A stretch of DNA of 50,848 nt. Source: Clostridia bacterium (GTDB taxonomy: Bacteria; Bacillota; Clostridia; Oscillospirales; Acutalibacteraceae). Within the stretch, counting starts at the first letter, position 1; the number at the start of each line of letters is the position of its first letter. The stretch spans positions 1 to 50,848 of the forward strand of contig JAFTCG010000084.1 of NCBI GenBank assembly GCA_017454815.1, read 5' to 3'. A program made the translations under genes and the position numbers. Positions 30,686 through 38,943 of this stretch are shown here, piece after piece. The notes below the pieces were generated by a model. That model had not been told where the DNA came from and searched no databases. It saw only the letters and a program-made list of their open reading frames with translations.

Positions 30686-30949
30686 ATGAATATTCGTCCT
30701 TCTGCAAACATCCGACAAAACTATAACGAGATAGCCGAACTTTGCCGTTCAACCATGCAGCCCGTGTTCCTGACAAAAAACGGTGAAGGTGATCTTGTTG
30801 TAATGGATATTGAAGCATTTGAAAAACGAGAAAAAATGCTCCGGTTAAGAGAATCTTTGATCGCCGTAGAAGAAGAACGCCTTGCCGGAAGGTCAGGTGT
30901 ATCTCTTGATGAACTTGATAGCTTTCTTGACGCAGTTATAGGAGAATAG
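30686..30949 (+). CDS. Phd/YefM-family antitoxin
   Basis: Antitoxin of 87 residues. MNIRPSANIRQNYNEIAELC and VFLTKNGEGDLVVMDIEAFE are the Phd/YefM DNA-binding fold; the C-terminal half (LRESLIAVEEERLAGRSGVS) is the flexible part that wraps the toxin. AGGTGG precedes ATG 30686; the longer open frame has no support. Three bases separate it from the toxin gene. Confidence 0.92.
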   Translation: MNIRPSANIRQNYNEIAELCRSTMQPVFLTKNGEGDLVVMDIEAFEKREKMLRLRESLIAVEEERLAGRSGVSLDELDSFLDAVIGE

Positions 30950-30952
30950 GCG

Positions 30953-31258
30953 ATGAAATATACCGTTATTGTTTCCGACACTGCAAAACGGCAGATTGCT
31001 TCGCACGTTGCTTTTCTTGCAAACGTCAGTAAAGAAGCTGCAAAGAACACAAAAAACACAATCATTGAAGCATTAAGATCTCTTGAAACAATGCCGGGAC
31101 GGTATCCGTTTCTTGACGAAGATCTTTTACCAAAAAACAAATATCATAAGATGTTTGTTGAAAGCAGGTATCTTATTCTTTATCAAGTCAGGGACAACGT
31201 TGTTTTGGTTGATTACATTGTTGACTGCCGTCAGGAATACGAATGGCTGAAAGACTGA
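30953..31258 (+). CDS. RelE/ParE-family toxin
   Basis: Toxin of 101 residues of the RelE/ParE fold: MKYTVIVSDTAKRQIASHVA, a long helix ending in LRSLETMPGRYPFLDED, then YHKMFVESRYLILYQVRDNVVLVDYIVD. RelE members cleave mRNA at the ribosome and ParE members poison gyrase; the motifs seen do not separate the two. Together with the Phd-type antitoxin it forms a complete, apparently intact type II module between prophage remnants and a tRNA gene. Confidence 0.92.
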   Translation: MKYTVIVSDTAKRQIASHVAFLANVSKEAAKNTKNTIIEALRSLETMPGRYPFLDEDLLPKNKYHKMFVESRYLILYQVRDNVVLVDYIVDCRQEYEWLKD

Positions 31259-31469
31259 TAATTCTCGCTCGTGAAAAACGGGCGAGAAAAAATTGCAAGC
31301 ATTTATTCCGACTACAACGAACTGAATAAACTCCTAATCTCAATCGTCAAAAGCTCAAAATAATTGTCCATTGTCAATTGTCCATTGGCAAATCTGTTAC
31401 AGTGAATCCTGCATTTAACAGTTAGGTATGGAAAGCTTCAACATTTGCCTAAAAGGGCAAACACCATTG

Positions 31470-31504
31470 AAAAAACCTCACTTGCTTTGCAAGTGAGGTT
31501 TTTT
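31470..31504. terminator. strong hairpin terminator
   Basis: AAAAAACCTCACTTGC / GCAAGTGAGGTTTTTT with a TTT loop, perfect 16-bp pairing including the A/T runs; works on either strand. Immediately before the tRNA 3'-end copy. Confidence 0.85.
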
Positions 31505-31506
31505 CA

Positions 31507-31524
31507 TGGTGGACCTGGAGGGAT
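31507..31524. repeat. copy of the tRNA-Ala 3' end (candidate att scar)
   Basis: TGGTGGACCTGGAGGGAT repeats exactly the 3' end of the tRNA-Ala gene (31734-31751) in the same orientation, 227 bp away. Tyrosine-recombinase elements leave such duplications when they integrate at a tRNA 3' end. Confidence 0.6.
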
Positions 31525-31582
31525 AGCATATTGCTGCGCAATCTGCCATCCTTGCGGCATAGCCGCTTCGGACTTCGGAGCT

Positions 31583-31609
31583 AAAAACAGTCCACCGGAC
31601 TGTTTTTTT
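31583..31609. terminator. terminator-like hairpin
   Basis: AAAAACAGTCC / GGACTGTTTTTTT around ACC. T-run on both strands. No obvious gene is served; part of the scarred region. Confidence 0.6.
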
Positions 31610-31698
31610 AACGCTCCTCACCCTCTCAGGGTTCGAATCCCTTGTTGATTAATTACCTTTATTCATTCTTAAGTCTTCGGTTTTTATTATCTATTCAG

Positions 31699-31728
31699 AA
31701 AACCCCGTCACGACAGTGGCGGGGTTTT
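31699..31728. terminator. terminator downstream of tRNA-Ala
   Basis: AAAACCCCGTCA pairs with TGGCGGGGTTTT. Lies six bases past the tRNA 3' end on the minus strand and would end its transcript. Confidence 0.8.
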
Positions 31729-31733
31729 CGCTT

Positions 31734-31809
31734 TGGTGGACCTGGAGGGATTCGAACCCTTGACCTCCGCGTTGCGAACGCGGCGCTCTCCCAACTGAGC
31801 TACAAGCCC
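31734..31809 (-). tRNA. tRNA-Ala (anticodon CGC)
   Basis: 76 bases with encoded CCA. Minus-strand reading gives acceptor GGGCTTG / CAGGTCC with the G3-U70 pair that identifies alanine tRNAs, D arm GCTC-AGTTGGGA-GAGC, anticodon stem CCGCG/CGCGG with loop TTCGCAA (anticodon CGC, codon GCG), and T arm AGGG-TTCGAAT-CCCT. All stems pair. Confidence 0.95.
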
Positions 31810-31898
31810 ATGCAACGATATGTATTATAATACTTCATCCCGAAAATGTCAATAACTATCTTGAATATTTTTGTTTTGATCGCCTGACGCAATTTTAC

Positions 31899-31927
31899 TT
31901 GAATAAACTCTACCGTTATGATATACT
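31899..31927 (+). promoter_or_regulatory. promoter of the lipoprotein gene
   Basis: TTGAAT (31899-31904), 17 bases, TATACT (31922-31927), 25 bp before the lipoprotein ATG. Confidence 0.7.
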
Positions 31928-31952
31928 TTGAATCAAGGGGGGTAATGCTGAA

Positions 31953-32606
31953 ATGAAAAAGATTCGACATTTTTCGAGGATCGTTTGTGTTCTGTTGCTC
32001 GGCGGCGTTTTCCTGACGGGCGCATCCGGCTGCCATTTTGCGAAATACTGCGTCGACTACGGCGACAAAAAAGATTTTTTCAAAAACGCTAAAAGCTCTT
32101 ACCGAGCAGGTTCCACTGTCAAACTCTTTTACGGCGAAAGCCCTACCGACACCGTTTTCACGTTTTACCTCAACGGCTCGGAGATCTCGCCGCAATATGA
32201 CGAAAAAAACGGCTTCTACCTTCAATTCGTCATGCCCGCCCACGACGTTGAACTTGAAATCGGAAAAGCCAACCTGACCGAGGTCGTCAAAAAAGCGGGC
32301 TTCAAAGATGAGCAGGTTTTGTCCTTCAACTCCTTTGACGGCGGCGGACCGGAGTTTTCTGTTGAAATCGAAGACCCCTCGATCATAACTTACACGAGCG
32401 AACATATTTACGCGAAAGAAGACCATGAAGAACTTTGCGGCGCAGGATATGACGTGATTTTCACATTCAAAGGATCGAAACCCGGCAGCACTGTGATCAC
32501 TGTTTTTTCAAGCTCACCCATCATCGAGCCCGAAGCTTATACATACGTCGCAACTGTCGACGAAAATCTGAAGATAAACCTTGAAAGCCGCGAAACGCAA
32601 GAATGA
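31953..32606 (+). CDS. lipoprotein with possible chagasin-like domain
   Basis: Exported protein of 217 residues. Basic start, hydrophobic core and a lipobox-like GASGC give a lipid-anchored cysteine at about 27. Residues ~48-95 contain YRAGSTVKLFYGESPTDTVF ... FVMPAHDVELEI, a small beta-repeat common in Firmicutes surface proteins. Residues ~130-210 (PSIITYTSEHI ... GAGYDVIFTFKGSKPGSTVI) resemble the chagasin/I42 cysteine-protease-inhibitor fold in strand order and in the G-x-G...F-x-F...KPG-x-T-x-I pattern. That second call is by eye and tentative. Stands alone under its own promoter. Confidence 0.7.
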   Translation: MKKIRHFSRIVCVLLLGGVFLTGASGCHFAKYCVDYGDKKDFFKNAKSSYRAGSTVKLFYGESPTDTVFTFYLNGSEISPQYDEKNGFYLQFVMPAHDVELEIGKANLTEVVKKAGFKDEQVLSFNSFDGGGPEFSVEIEDPSIITYTSEHIYAKEDHEELCGAGYDVIFTFKGSKPGSTVITVFSSSPIIEPEAYTYVATVDENLKINLESRETQE

Positions 32607-32889
32607 TCTGCAAGTTTTATATTTTTTGAAAGCGTAATTTTTCTCGTTTTACTTTTTTGCAGATGGTTTCAAAACGCTTCGATTTGATGCTTTACCCATG
32701 AATGAAACTTTGTGCGGCTTTGGAGAGAAAAATTCGTTGCTTTCTTCCCGCTACGACAGCTCGTTTTTTCTTTTTAACTCTTGAAAAACAATATGTTTTG
32801 ATGTAGAATATAATTTGAGTAAATCGCAATAAAGAAGGATCGGCAAAACCGATTCTCCCACAGTTTTCATCTGTACCGAGGTTAACGCA
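32607..32889. other. intergenic region before galT
   Basis: 283 bp. Holds the galT promoter and a short leader hairpin (GGATCGG / CCGATTC near 32838-32856). No further gene or known riboswitch fold is seen. Confidence 0.6.
32781..32809 (+). promoter_or_regulatory. promoter of galT - fructokinase - amylosucrase
   Basis: TTGAAA (32781-32786), 17 bases, TAGAAT (32804-32809). An alternative -10, TATAAT, sits at 32809-32814 with less suitable spacing. Confidence 0.6.
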
Positions 32890-34380
32890 ATGATTCAAAC
32901 AGATATTCAAAGACTTATCGACTATTCCGTAGAAAACGAGCTGATCGACAGATCCGACGAAACAGTCATAAGAAACATCTTGATGGATATGCTTCACGTC
33001 TACGCTTGGGAAGACGTGAGCGACTCATACAAAGGAGAGCCTATTGACGAGATACTGAAGCCCCTGATCGATCACGCCTGCGCAGAAGGCATTATCGAAG
33101 ACACTGCCGCGAGCAGGGATCTGTTCGACACAAGGCTCATGGGCGTCGTCACTCCCCTTCCGCACGAGATCATTCGTAAATTCTCGGCTCACTACGCCGA
33201 ATCCCCGAAAGATGCAACCGATTGGTATTTTGATTTCAGCCAAAAGACCGACTATGTACGCGCAGGAAGGATTAAAAAAGACCTGAAATGGAAATACTCA
33301 TGCGAATTCGGAAACCTTGACGTTACAATAAATCGCTCGAAGCCGGAAAAAGATCCACGCGACATTGCAAAAGCAAGGCAGAGTTTATCGACCGAATACC
33401 CCAAATGTCAGCTCTGCGTCGAAAACATGGGCTTTGCCGGGAATTCTCACCATCCTGCGCGCCAAAACCTTCGCCCTGTTCCGCTCACCGTCAAAGGCGA
33501 GAAATGGTTTTTGCAATACTCTCCCTACGGTTACTACAACGAACACTGTATCGTCTTCAACGAAAAGCATATCCCGATGAAGATCGACGAAAACGTTTTT
33601 TATAAGCTTTTTGATTTCACAGCGCTGTTTCCCCATTATTTTGTCGGCTCCAACGCCGATCTGCCGATCGTCGGCGGATCCATCCTCAGCCATGAGCATT
33701 TTCAGGGCGGTCGCTACACTTTCGCCATGGAAGAGGCAAAAGATGAATACAGCTTTGAAATGAAGTCTTCCCCCGACGTCAAAGCAACGGTCGTGAAATG
33801 GCCGATGTCGGTCATCCGGCTTAAAAGCAACAACAAAAAACAGCTCGTTTCAGCGTGCGATCATGTGCTCAATTCCTGGCGCTCATACAGCGATGTGTCT
33901 GTCGGCGTTTTCGCTTTCACCGACTCGGTGCCGCACAACACTATCACGCCTATTGCCAGGATGAACGGCGAAGAATACGAATGCGATCTCGTGCTGAGAA
34001 ACAACATCACAACGCACGACAGACCGCTCGGAGTTTTTCATCCTAATCCGTCGATCCATCACATCAAAAAGGAAAATATCGGGCTGATCGAGGTCATGGG
34101 GCTTGCGGTACTTCCGGCAAGGCTCGCCGACGAGCTTGAGGCGGTTGCAAAATCCCTGCTTGCAGGCGAAGATATGACGCAAAATCCTTTGACCGCCTCC
34201 CACGCCGAATGGGCGCTCGAAGTCCTCTCGCGTCATCCCGAATTCAATGAACAAAATGCGAAGGAAATTATCCGCAACGAGGTCGGCTTGGTTTTTGAGC
34301 AGGTGCTTCGCGATGCGGGTGTTTTCAAGCGCGACGAAAAAGGAACCGAAGCTTTCAGAAAATTTGTCAACACACTTTAA
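32890..34380 (+). CDS. galT: galactose-1-phosphate uridylyltransferase, class II
   Basis: Leloir-pathway enzyme of 496 residues, exchanging UDP-glucose and galactose 1-phosphate. Length and sequence fit the Firmicutes class II (GalT2) form: IQTDIQRLIDYSVENELID start, PKCQLCVENMGFAG, and the active-site SILSHEHFQGGRY with the nucleophilic His region. GAGGTTAACGC precedes the ATG. No galK or galE is nearby; instead fructokinase and amylosucrase follow 20 bp and on. It may supply glucose 1-phosphate / UDP-sugars to alpha-glucan metabolism, which is inference. Confidence 0.95.
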   Translation: MIQTDIQRLIDYSVENELIDRSDETVIRNILMDMLHVYAWEDVSDSYKGEPIDEILKPLIDHACAEGIIEDTAASRDLFDTRLMGVVTPLPHEIIRKFSAHYAESPKDATDWYFDFSQKTDYVRAGRIKKDLKWKYSCEFGNLDVTINRSKPEKDPRDIAKARQSLSTEYPKCQLCVENMGFAGNSHHPARQNLRPVPLTVKGEKWFLQYSPYGYYNEHCIVFNEKHIPMKIDENVFYKLFDFTALFPHYFVGSNADLPIVGGSILSHEHFQGGRYTFAMEEAKDEYSFEMKSSPDVKATVVKWPMSVIRLKSNNKKQLVSACDHVLNSWRSYSDVSVGVFAFTDSVPHNTITPIARMNGEEYECDLVLRNNITTHDRPLGVFHPNPSIHHIKKENIGLIEVMGLAVLPARLADELEAVAKSLLAGEDMTQNPLTASHAEWALEVLSRHPEFNEQNAKEIIRNEVGLVFEQVLRDAGVFKRDEKGTEAFRKFVNTL

Positions 34381-34399
34381 TTCTTACAGGAGGTCAACT

Positions 34400-35356
34400 A
34401 TGATCGACATAACCGCCATAGGCGAAATACTGATAGACCTGACTCAAACGGGGATCTCCGACGCAGGAATCCCCGAATATACAGCCTTCCCCGGAGGCGC
34501 TCCCGCAAATGTAGCCGTTGCCGCCGCACGTCTTGGCGCAAAGACTTCCTTCATCGGAAAAGTCGGCAACGATGCGTTCGGAAAGCTCCTTGTCGACACC
34601 GTGAAACAAAACGGCGTCAACGCCGACGGCATGGTTGTCTCCGACGACGCGAACACGACTCTCGCCGTTGTCTCCGTTGCCAAAGGCGGAGAGCGCAGCT
34701 TTGCTTTCTACCGCAGAGGTTTTGCCGACACGCTCCTGAGCAAAGACGAGATCTCCGAAAGCCGACTGTCGGACACGCATTTTCTTCATTTCGGCTCCGT
34801 CAGCCTTACGGATGAGCCTTCGCGCTCCGCAACGCTTTATGCCGTAAAAAAGGCAAAGGAATCCGGTGCGACTGTCACATATGACCCCAACTACAGGGCA
34901 AGCCTTTGGAACGGCGAAGAGGAAGCCGTCGAAATGATGAAAAAGCCGATGAGCTCGGTCGACATCCTGAAAATCTCCGACGAGGAGCTCCCCCTGCTCA
35001 CGGGGACGACCGATTCTTCCGAAGGCACGAAGATGCTTTCCGATGAATACGGCATCAAGCTGATCCTTCTGACGCTCGGGCCGAGAGGCGCGTTTTACCG
35101 CTTTGGGGACGTCACGGGCGAGCTTCCGACCTTCGACGTCAAGGTCGCTGACACGAACGGCGCGGGAGACACTTTCTTCGGCGCGTTCCTCAGCGGAATG
35201 GTTGACATGAAAAAATACGACCCGTCGCAGTTGAATAAAGACGAAATAGAACAGTTGATAACTTTCGCAAATAAAGCCGCGTCCATCACAACCAGCCGCA
35301 GCGGCGCAATTCCGGCAATGCCGACTTTGGATGAGGTGATGCGTTTTGGCGTCTGA
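34400..35356 (+). CDS. scrK: fructokinase (PfkB family)
   Basis: Sugar kinase of 318 residues. GEILIDLTQTG and FPGGAPANVAVAAARLGAKT are the N-terminal PfkB signature of fructokinases; DTNGAGDTFFGAFLSG contains the catalytic Asp and anion hole. AGGAGGTC before ATG 34400 sets the start; the earlier frame overlaps galT without support. It lies between galT and an amylosucrase, whose by-product is fructose, so phosphorylation of that fructose is the natural role. Its end overlaps the amylosucrase start by 11 bases. Confidence 0.93.
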   Translation: MIDITAIGEILIDLTQTGISDAGIPEYTAFPGGAPANVAVAAARLGAKTSFIGKVGNDAFGKLLVDTVKQNGVNADGMVVSDDANTTLAVVSVAKGGERSFAFYRRGFADTLLSKDEISESRLSDTHFLHFGSVSLTDEPSRSATLYAVKKAKESGATVTYDPNYRASLWNGEEEAVEMMKKPMSSVDILKISDEELPLLTGTTDSSEGTKMLSDEYGIKLILLTLGPRGAFYRFGDVTGELPTFDVKVADTNGAGDTFFGAFLSGMVDMKKYDPSQLNKDEIEQLITFANKAASITTSRSGAIPAMPTLDEVMRFGV

Positions 35357-37193
35357 AAAAAACCGCAGTACGGAGTTTCTTACCCGACTTGAAAGCCGTT
35401 ACGATGAGTTGAAATGGCTTTATTGCGAAGTCTATAACAACGATATGCAGTCGTTTGACGCTCTCATCGAAAGCATCGGCTCGTTTTACGAAAGCCGTCG
35501 CGCCGGGCTGAAAAAGCTCGACAGAAAAGCCGAAGACGATCCTTTCCGCAACGGGACGAACAAGCTCGTCGGGATGATGATGTACGTCGACAATTTTGCC
35601 GGCAATCTGAAAAATCTGAAGGGCAAGCTCGACTATATTAAAGAAAGCGGAGTCAACTATCTCCACCTGATGCCCCTGCTCAAGTGTCCGAAAGAACGCT
35701 CCGACGGAGGATACGCCGTCTCGGACTTCCGGTGCGTTCAGACGGAGCTCGGAACGATGAAAGATCTGGAGGAGCTGAGCAAAGAATGCCACAAAAACGG
35801 TATAAGCCTATGCCTTGATTTCGTGATGAACCACACGAGCGAGGAGCACGAATGGGCGAAAGCCGCCCGTGCAGGCGATCCCGAAGCTCAGAGACGCTAT
35901 TTCTTCTTCGACGATTGGGGCATTCCCTCGGAATACGACAAAACAGTTCCTCAGGTTTTCCCGGCAACTGCGCCGGGCAACTTTACATATCTTCACGATT
36001 GCGGCAAAATCGTCATGACGACCTTCCACCCGTATCAATGGGATCTGAACTACTCAAACAGCGCCGTTTTCAACGACATGGTCGGCAATATGCTTTATAT
36101 CGCCAACATGGGTATTGACGTGATACGCCTTGACGCCGTGCCGTACATCTGGAAACAGCTCGGCACAACTTGCCGCAATCTTCCGCGAGTTCATACGCTC
36201 GTGCGCATGATGCGGCTCATCTCGGAAATAGTTTGCCCGTCCGTACTTTTGCTCGGCGAAGTCGTGATGGAGCCGTCGAAAGTTGTTCCGTATTTCGGAA
36301 CTCCCGAAAAGCCGGAATGCCATATGCTCTACAACGTCACCACCATGGCGACCATTTGGCACACTGTCGCCACTAAAGACGTCAGGCTGTTGAAAAAGCA
36401 GATGGAGCAGATCTCATGGCTCCCGAAGAACTACGTTTTCCTGAACTATCTGCGCTGTCATGACGACATAGGCTGGGGGCTTGACTACGCCTATCTGGGC
36501 AACTTCTTCATGAGCGAAGTGCCGCACAAAAGGTTCCTGAACGATTATTTTACGGGGAATTTTGACGGCAGCAAGTCGCACGGAGAGCTGTACAACAACG
36601 ACGAACGCATCGGTGACGCCCGCCTTTGCGGGACGACCGCAAGCCTTTGCGGGATCGAGGACGCCATCAACAAAAACGATCAATATCAGCTCGACATTTC
36701 CGTCGACTGCGACGTTTTGCTCCATGCATTTATGTTCACTCTCAGCGGCATTCCCGTGATCTACAGCGGAGATGAAGTGGCTCAGCTCAACGACTATTCC
36801 TACCACGACGACCCCGACAAAGCCGCCGACAGCCGTTATCTCCACCGCGGGAAATTCGATTGGGATCTCGCGGCAAAGCGAAACGACGAATCTTCCGTCC
36901 AAGGCAGAGTCTATCTTTCCCTCTCGAAGCTTGAAAAAATTCGCTCCGATCATCCTGTTTTTACTGCCGGCGCCTCTTTCTGCACTCTGGACACATGGTC
37001 CGACAACGTCCTCGGAATCAAAAGAGAGTATTCCGATCAGACGCTTTACTGCTACTTCAATTTTGCCGACTCATACCGGCAGTTCTCCTTTGGGGCGGAA
37101 ATCTCCGGGAAAGATCTGATCAGCGGCAACGATATTTCCGGCAATTCGTTCGAGTTAAAGCCCTATGGATTCATGTGGATCCTGAGCGAATAA
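35346..37193 (+). CDS. amylosucrase-type GH13 enzyme
   Basis: Transglucosidase of 615 residues that would make alpha-1,4-glucan and fructose from sucrose. The helical N-terminus (FLTRLESRYDELKWLYCEVY) is special to amylosucrases (GH13_4). Catalytic residues are nucleophile D263 (DVIRLDAVPY), acid/base E305 (LLLGEVVMEP) and D373 (LRCHDDIGW). The D-to-E spacing of 42 equals that of the Neisseria enzyme (D286, E328). The start is a TTG at 35346 with GAGGTGAT upstream inside the fructokinase end, so expression is coupled. No signal peptide. Sucrose phosphorylase is excluded by the N-terminal domain and length. Confidence 0.88.
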   Translation: MASEKNRSTEFLTRLESRYDELKWLYCEVYNNDMQSFDALIESIGSFYESRRAGLKKLDRKAEDDPFRNGTNKLVGMMMYVDNFAGNLKNLKGKLDYIKESGVNYLHLMPLLKCPKERSDGGYAVSDFRCVQTELGTMKDLEELSKECHKNGISLCLDFVMNHTSEEHEWAKAARAGDPEAQRRYFFFDDWGIPSEYDKTVPQVFPATAPGNFTYLHDCGKIVMTTFHPYQWDLNYSNSAVFNDMVGNMLYIANMGIDVIRLDAVPYIWKQLGTTCRNLPRVHTLVRMMRLISEIVCPSVLLLGEVVMEPSKVVPYFGTPEKPECHMLYNVTTMATIWHTVATKDVRLLKKQMEQISWLPKNYVFLNYLRCHDDIGWGLDYAYLGNFFMSEVPHKRFLNDYFTGNFDGSKSHGELYNNDERIGDARLCGTTASLCGIEDAINKNDQYQLDISVDCDVLLHAFMFTLSGIPVIYSGDEVAQLNDYSYHDDPDKAADSRYLHRGKFDWDLAAKRNDESSVQGRVYLSLSKLEKIRSDHPVFTAGASFCTLDTWSDNVLGIKREYSDQTLYCYFNFADSYRQFSFGAEISGKDLISGNDISGNSFELKPYGFMWILSE

Positions 37194-37220
37194 ACATTTT
37201 CCCTTTTTATAGCAAAACGC

Positions 37221-37258
37221 AAAAACCTCCGTGAACATAAAACGTCGCGGAGGTTTTA
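37221..37258. terminator. bidirectional terminator
   Basis: AAAAACCTCCG pairs with CGGAGGTTTT between the convergent amylosucrase and glycosidase genes, 28 and 36 bp from their stops. Confidence 0.85.
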
Positions 37259-37293
37259 ACTGTTCTATCCTGTTTTCTTCGTCGAAGAATTAT

Positions 37294-38820
37294 TTAAGCT
37301 TCAACGATTTTTGATTTGCTGTCGTTGTCCCAGAAGATCTCGACTTTTACAGGTCTGTTTGAAGAAATATGGACGACGGGCTCGTCGCTTTCGCTGTTGC
37401 GTTGCTCACAGACGAGGGAAAGCGTGGCGTCTTTTCCGAACGGGTACTTTTCAACGCCGTGCTTTTCGGTGAGGTTAATGTGCCAGCAGATCACGTTGTT
37501 TTCCGCGTCGGGTTTTATGCCGAAAACAAACTCAAACAAAACCGAAATCGGCACAATACCCGTCCAGCCTACAAAATCAGCTCTCGACGGATCGCCTCTC
37601 CTCGGCCTGCCGTTTTCACCGAACATCGGAGCATAGTTTTCAAAAAGCGTTCCCGTGTCGTTGAAGACGGTGACAACATTTTTAAGATAATTCATAGCGA
37701 TCTTGTGCGACAAATCAAACTTCTTGTACCTGTCAAGTCCAAGCAGCACCATGTAGTTCGTCGGCGCCCAGATCCCGCCGTTCCAGTAAGCGCCCGTCTC
37801 GCTGAACATCGGGTGATCCTGCGACAGAGCAGGGATCATAAACGGAGCGGCAAACTCTTTTTCGTTCGTCAGGTGAGAAATGAATCTTTCGAGTTTCTCC
37901 TGCGGCACTATCTCGGCGAGTAGCGCCCAATATGCGCCGATGTGTTTGACCATGTTCAGCTCGCCGTTTTTCCACAGGTCGTAGTAGAATGCGGTATCCT
38001 CATCCCAGAGTTTTTCATTGACGACCTTGATGAGGCGCTCGCGTTCCTGCGAAAGTCCCGCCGCGTCATCCTGCCTTCCGAGGACGTTCGCCATATCGGT
38101 CAGGATCTTGCAGCTCATCAGCTCCTGCATACAAACGTCGTTCCAGACCATGTGGCCATGGGAAAAGTGGACGTCATAGCCGGGCTGCATTCTCGGCAGA
38201 TTGTCCATTCCGCATCCCCAGCCGCTTGAAAAATACGTTCCGTCGCGCCAGGTGTGGAATTCCCTCATCCATTCGTGGTATGCCATCAGGCACGGAAAAA
38301 CTCTCGCAAGGCGCTCTTTGTCGCCGAAGTTTTTGAAATATTCCCACTCGCACCACGGCATGACCTCCGGGCCGGTCGCCGAGGGATCGAATCTTGTAAA
38401 ATGCTCGTTGCCGGTGTCTTCCTCGATCTCGCGGCAGATGTAGCCGTCATGATACTGGTGGGAATAGAAATTATTCAGCGTTCCCTGGAAATCAAATGAC
38501 CTCGCGCCGTACTTGCCGAACATCAACATAAAAACAGAGTCCCACATGAAGATGCATCCGTTAAACGCTGTGTCGATAAAATTCGAGACAAAGCCTGCTT
38601 GGGCGTTGGGTTTGCAGAGGTTGCGAAACGCCAGCTGCCACGCCTTGTCGTAGCATTTTAATGTATCGTCGTGGCCGTCCCAGACCGGCTTGGGCAGGGC
38701 GTCTTTTTCCTGCTCATAGGTCGGGATCGGCTTGTCCTCCGCCTCCATTTTTATGAATTCGTTCTCCCTGACAAATCTGTTGGGGTGGATCGTGTATTCC
38801 TCGTTTCTGTTAAATCCCAT
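37294..38820 (-). CDS. (alpha/alpha)6-barrel glycoside hydrolase, trehalase/MGH1-like
   Basis: Protein of 508 residues, no signal peptide. The central part has the six-hairpin landmarks FNGCIFMWDSVFMLMFGKYG, HQYHDGYICREI, FDPSATGPEVMPWCEWEYF, YFSSGWGCGMDNLPRMQ and GAYWNGGIWAPTNYMVLLGL, the last close to the catalytic loop of GH37/GH63/MGH1-like enzymes. The C-terminal ~100 residues are a beta-sandwich. It is related in fold to the shorter enzyme at 26710-27939. AGGAGGATTCT gives a strong start. Substrate unknown; convergence on the amylosucrase operon hints at alpha-glucoside metabolism. Confidence 0.8.
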   Translation of the reverse strand: MGFNRNEEYTIHPNRFVRENEFIKMEAEDKPIPTYEQEKDALPKPVWDGHDDTLKCYDKAWQLAFRNLCKPNAQAGFVSNFIDTAFNGCIFMWDSVFMLMFGKYGARSFDFQGTLNNFYSHQYHDGYICREIEEDTGNEHFTRFDPSATGPEVMPWCEWEYFKNFGDKERLARVFPCLMAYHEWMREFHTWRDGTYFSSGWGCGMDNLPRMQPGYDVHFSHGHMVWNDVCMQELMSCKILTDMANVLGRQDDAAGLSQERERLIKVVNEKLWDEDTAFYYDLWKNGELNMVKHIGAYWALLAEIVPQEKLERFISHLTNEKEFAAPFMIPALSQDHPMFSETGAYWNGGIWAPTNYMVLLGLDRYKKFDLSHKIAMNYLKNVVTVFNDTGTLFENYAPMFGENGRPRRGDPSRADFVGWTGIVPISVLFEFVFGIKPDAENNVICWHINLTEKHGVEKYPFGKDATLSLVCEQRNSESDEPVVHISSNRPVKVEIFWDNDSKSKIVEA

Positions 38821-38896
38821 AGAATCCTCCTGAGAAGTCAGTTGATCTGTGAATCAAAAAGTATTTCATAAATGATTACCCTTTTCTACGATACAA

Positions 38897-38928
38897 GCGG
38901 CAACTTTTCGGCAACGAAAAGATGCCGC
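38897..38928 (-). terminator. hairpin after the PASTA gene
   Basis: GCGGCAACTTTTCG pairs with CGAAAAGATGCCGC with one mismatch and a GCAA tetraloop. It follows the PASTA stop by 16 bp; no U-run follows, so termination may be weak or the stem may protect the mRNA end. Confidence 0.5.
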
Positions 38929-38943
38929 ATGATATGAAAAATA

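Larger units (their letters stand above)
31259..31733. other. scarred intergenic region before tRNA-Ala
   Basis: 475 bp with no intact gene. Contents: a hairpin right after the toxin gene (TTCTCGCTCG / CGGGCGAGAA, 31262-31287); a protein-like stretch in the frame ending at 31363 (REKIASIYSDYNELNKLLIS) that looks like a gene tail; three terminator-like hairpins; the tRNA 3'-end copy at 31507; and a T-arm-like sequence near 31634 (GGGTTCGAATCCC). The region reads as a worn integration site. Confidence 0.6.

Noticed and set aside
31262-31287. Intrinsic terminator right after the toxin gene
   Set aside because: The stem is good, but an A-run rather than a T-run follows on the coding strand, so it was not called as a terminator.
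31620-31650. A second, plus-strand tRNA suggested by GGGTTCGAATCCC
   Set aside because: Only a T-arm-like piece exists; no acceptor, D or anticodon arm pairs with it. Kept as part of the scarred region.
32838-32889. Riboswitch in the galT leader
   Set aside because: Only one short hairpin is visible and it matches no riboswitch core I know.
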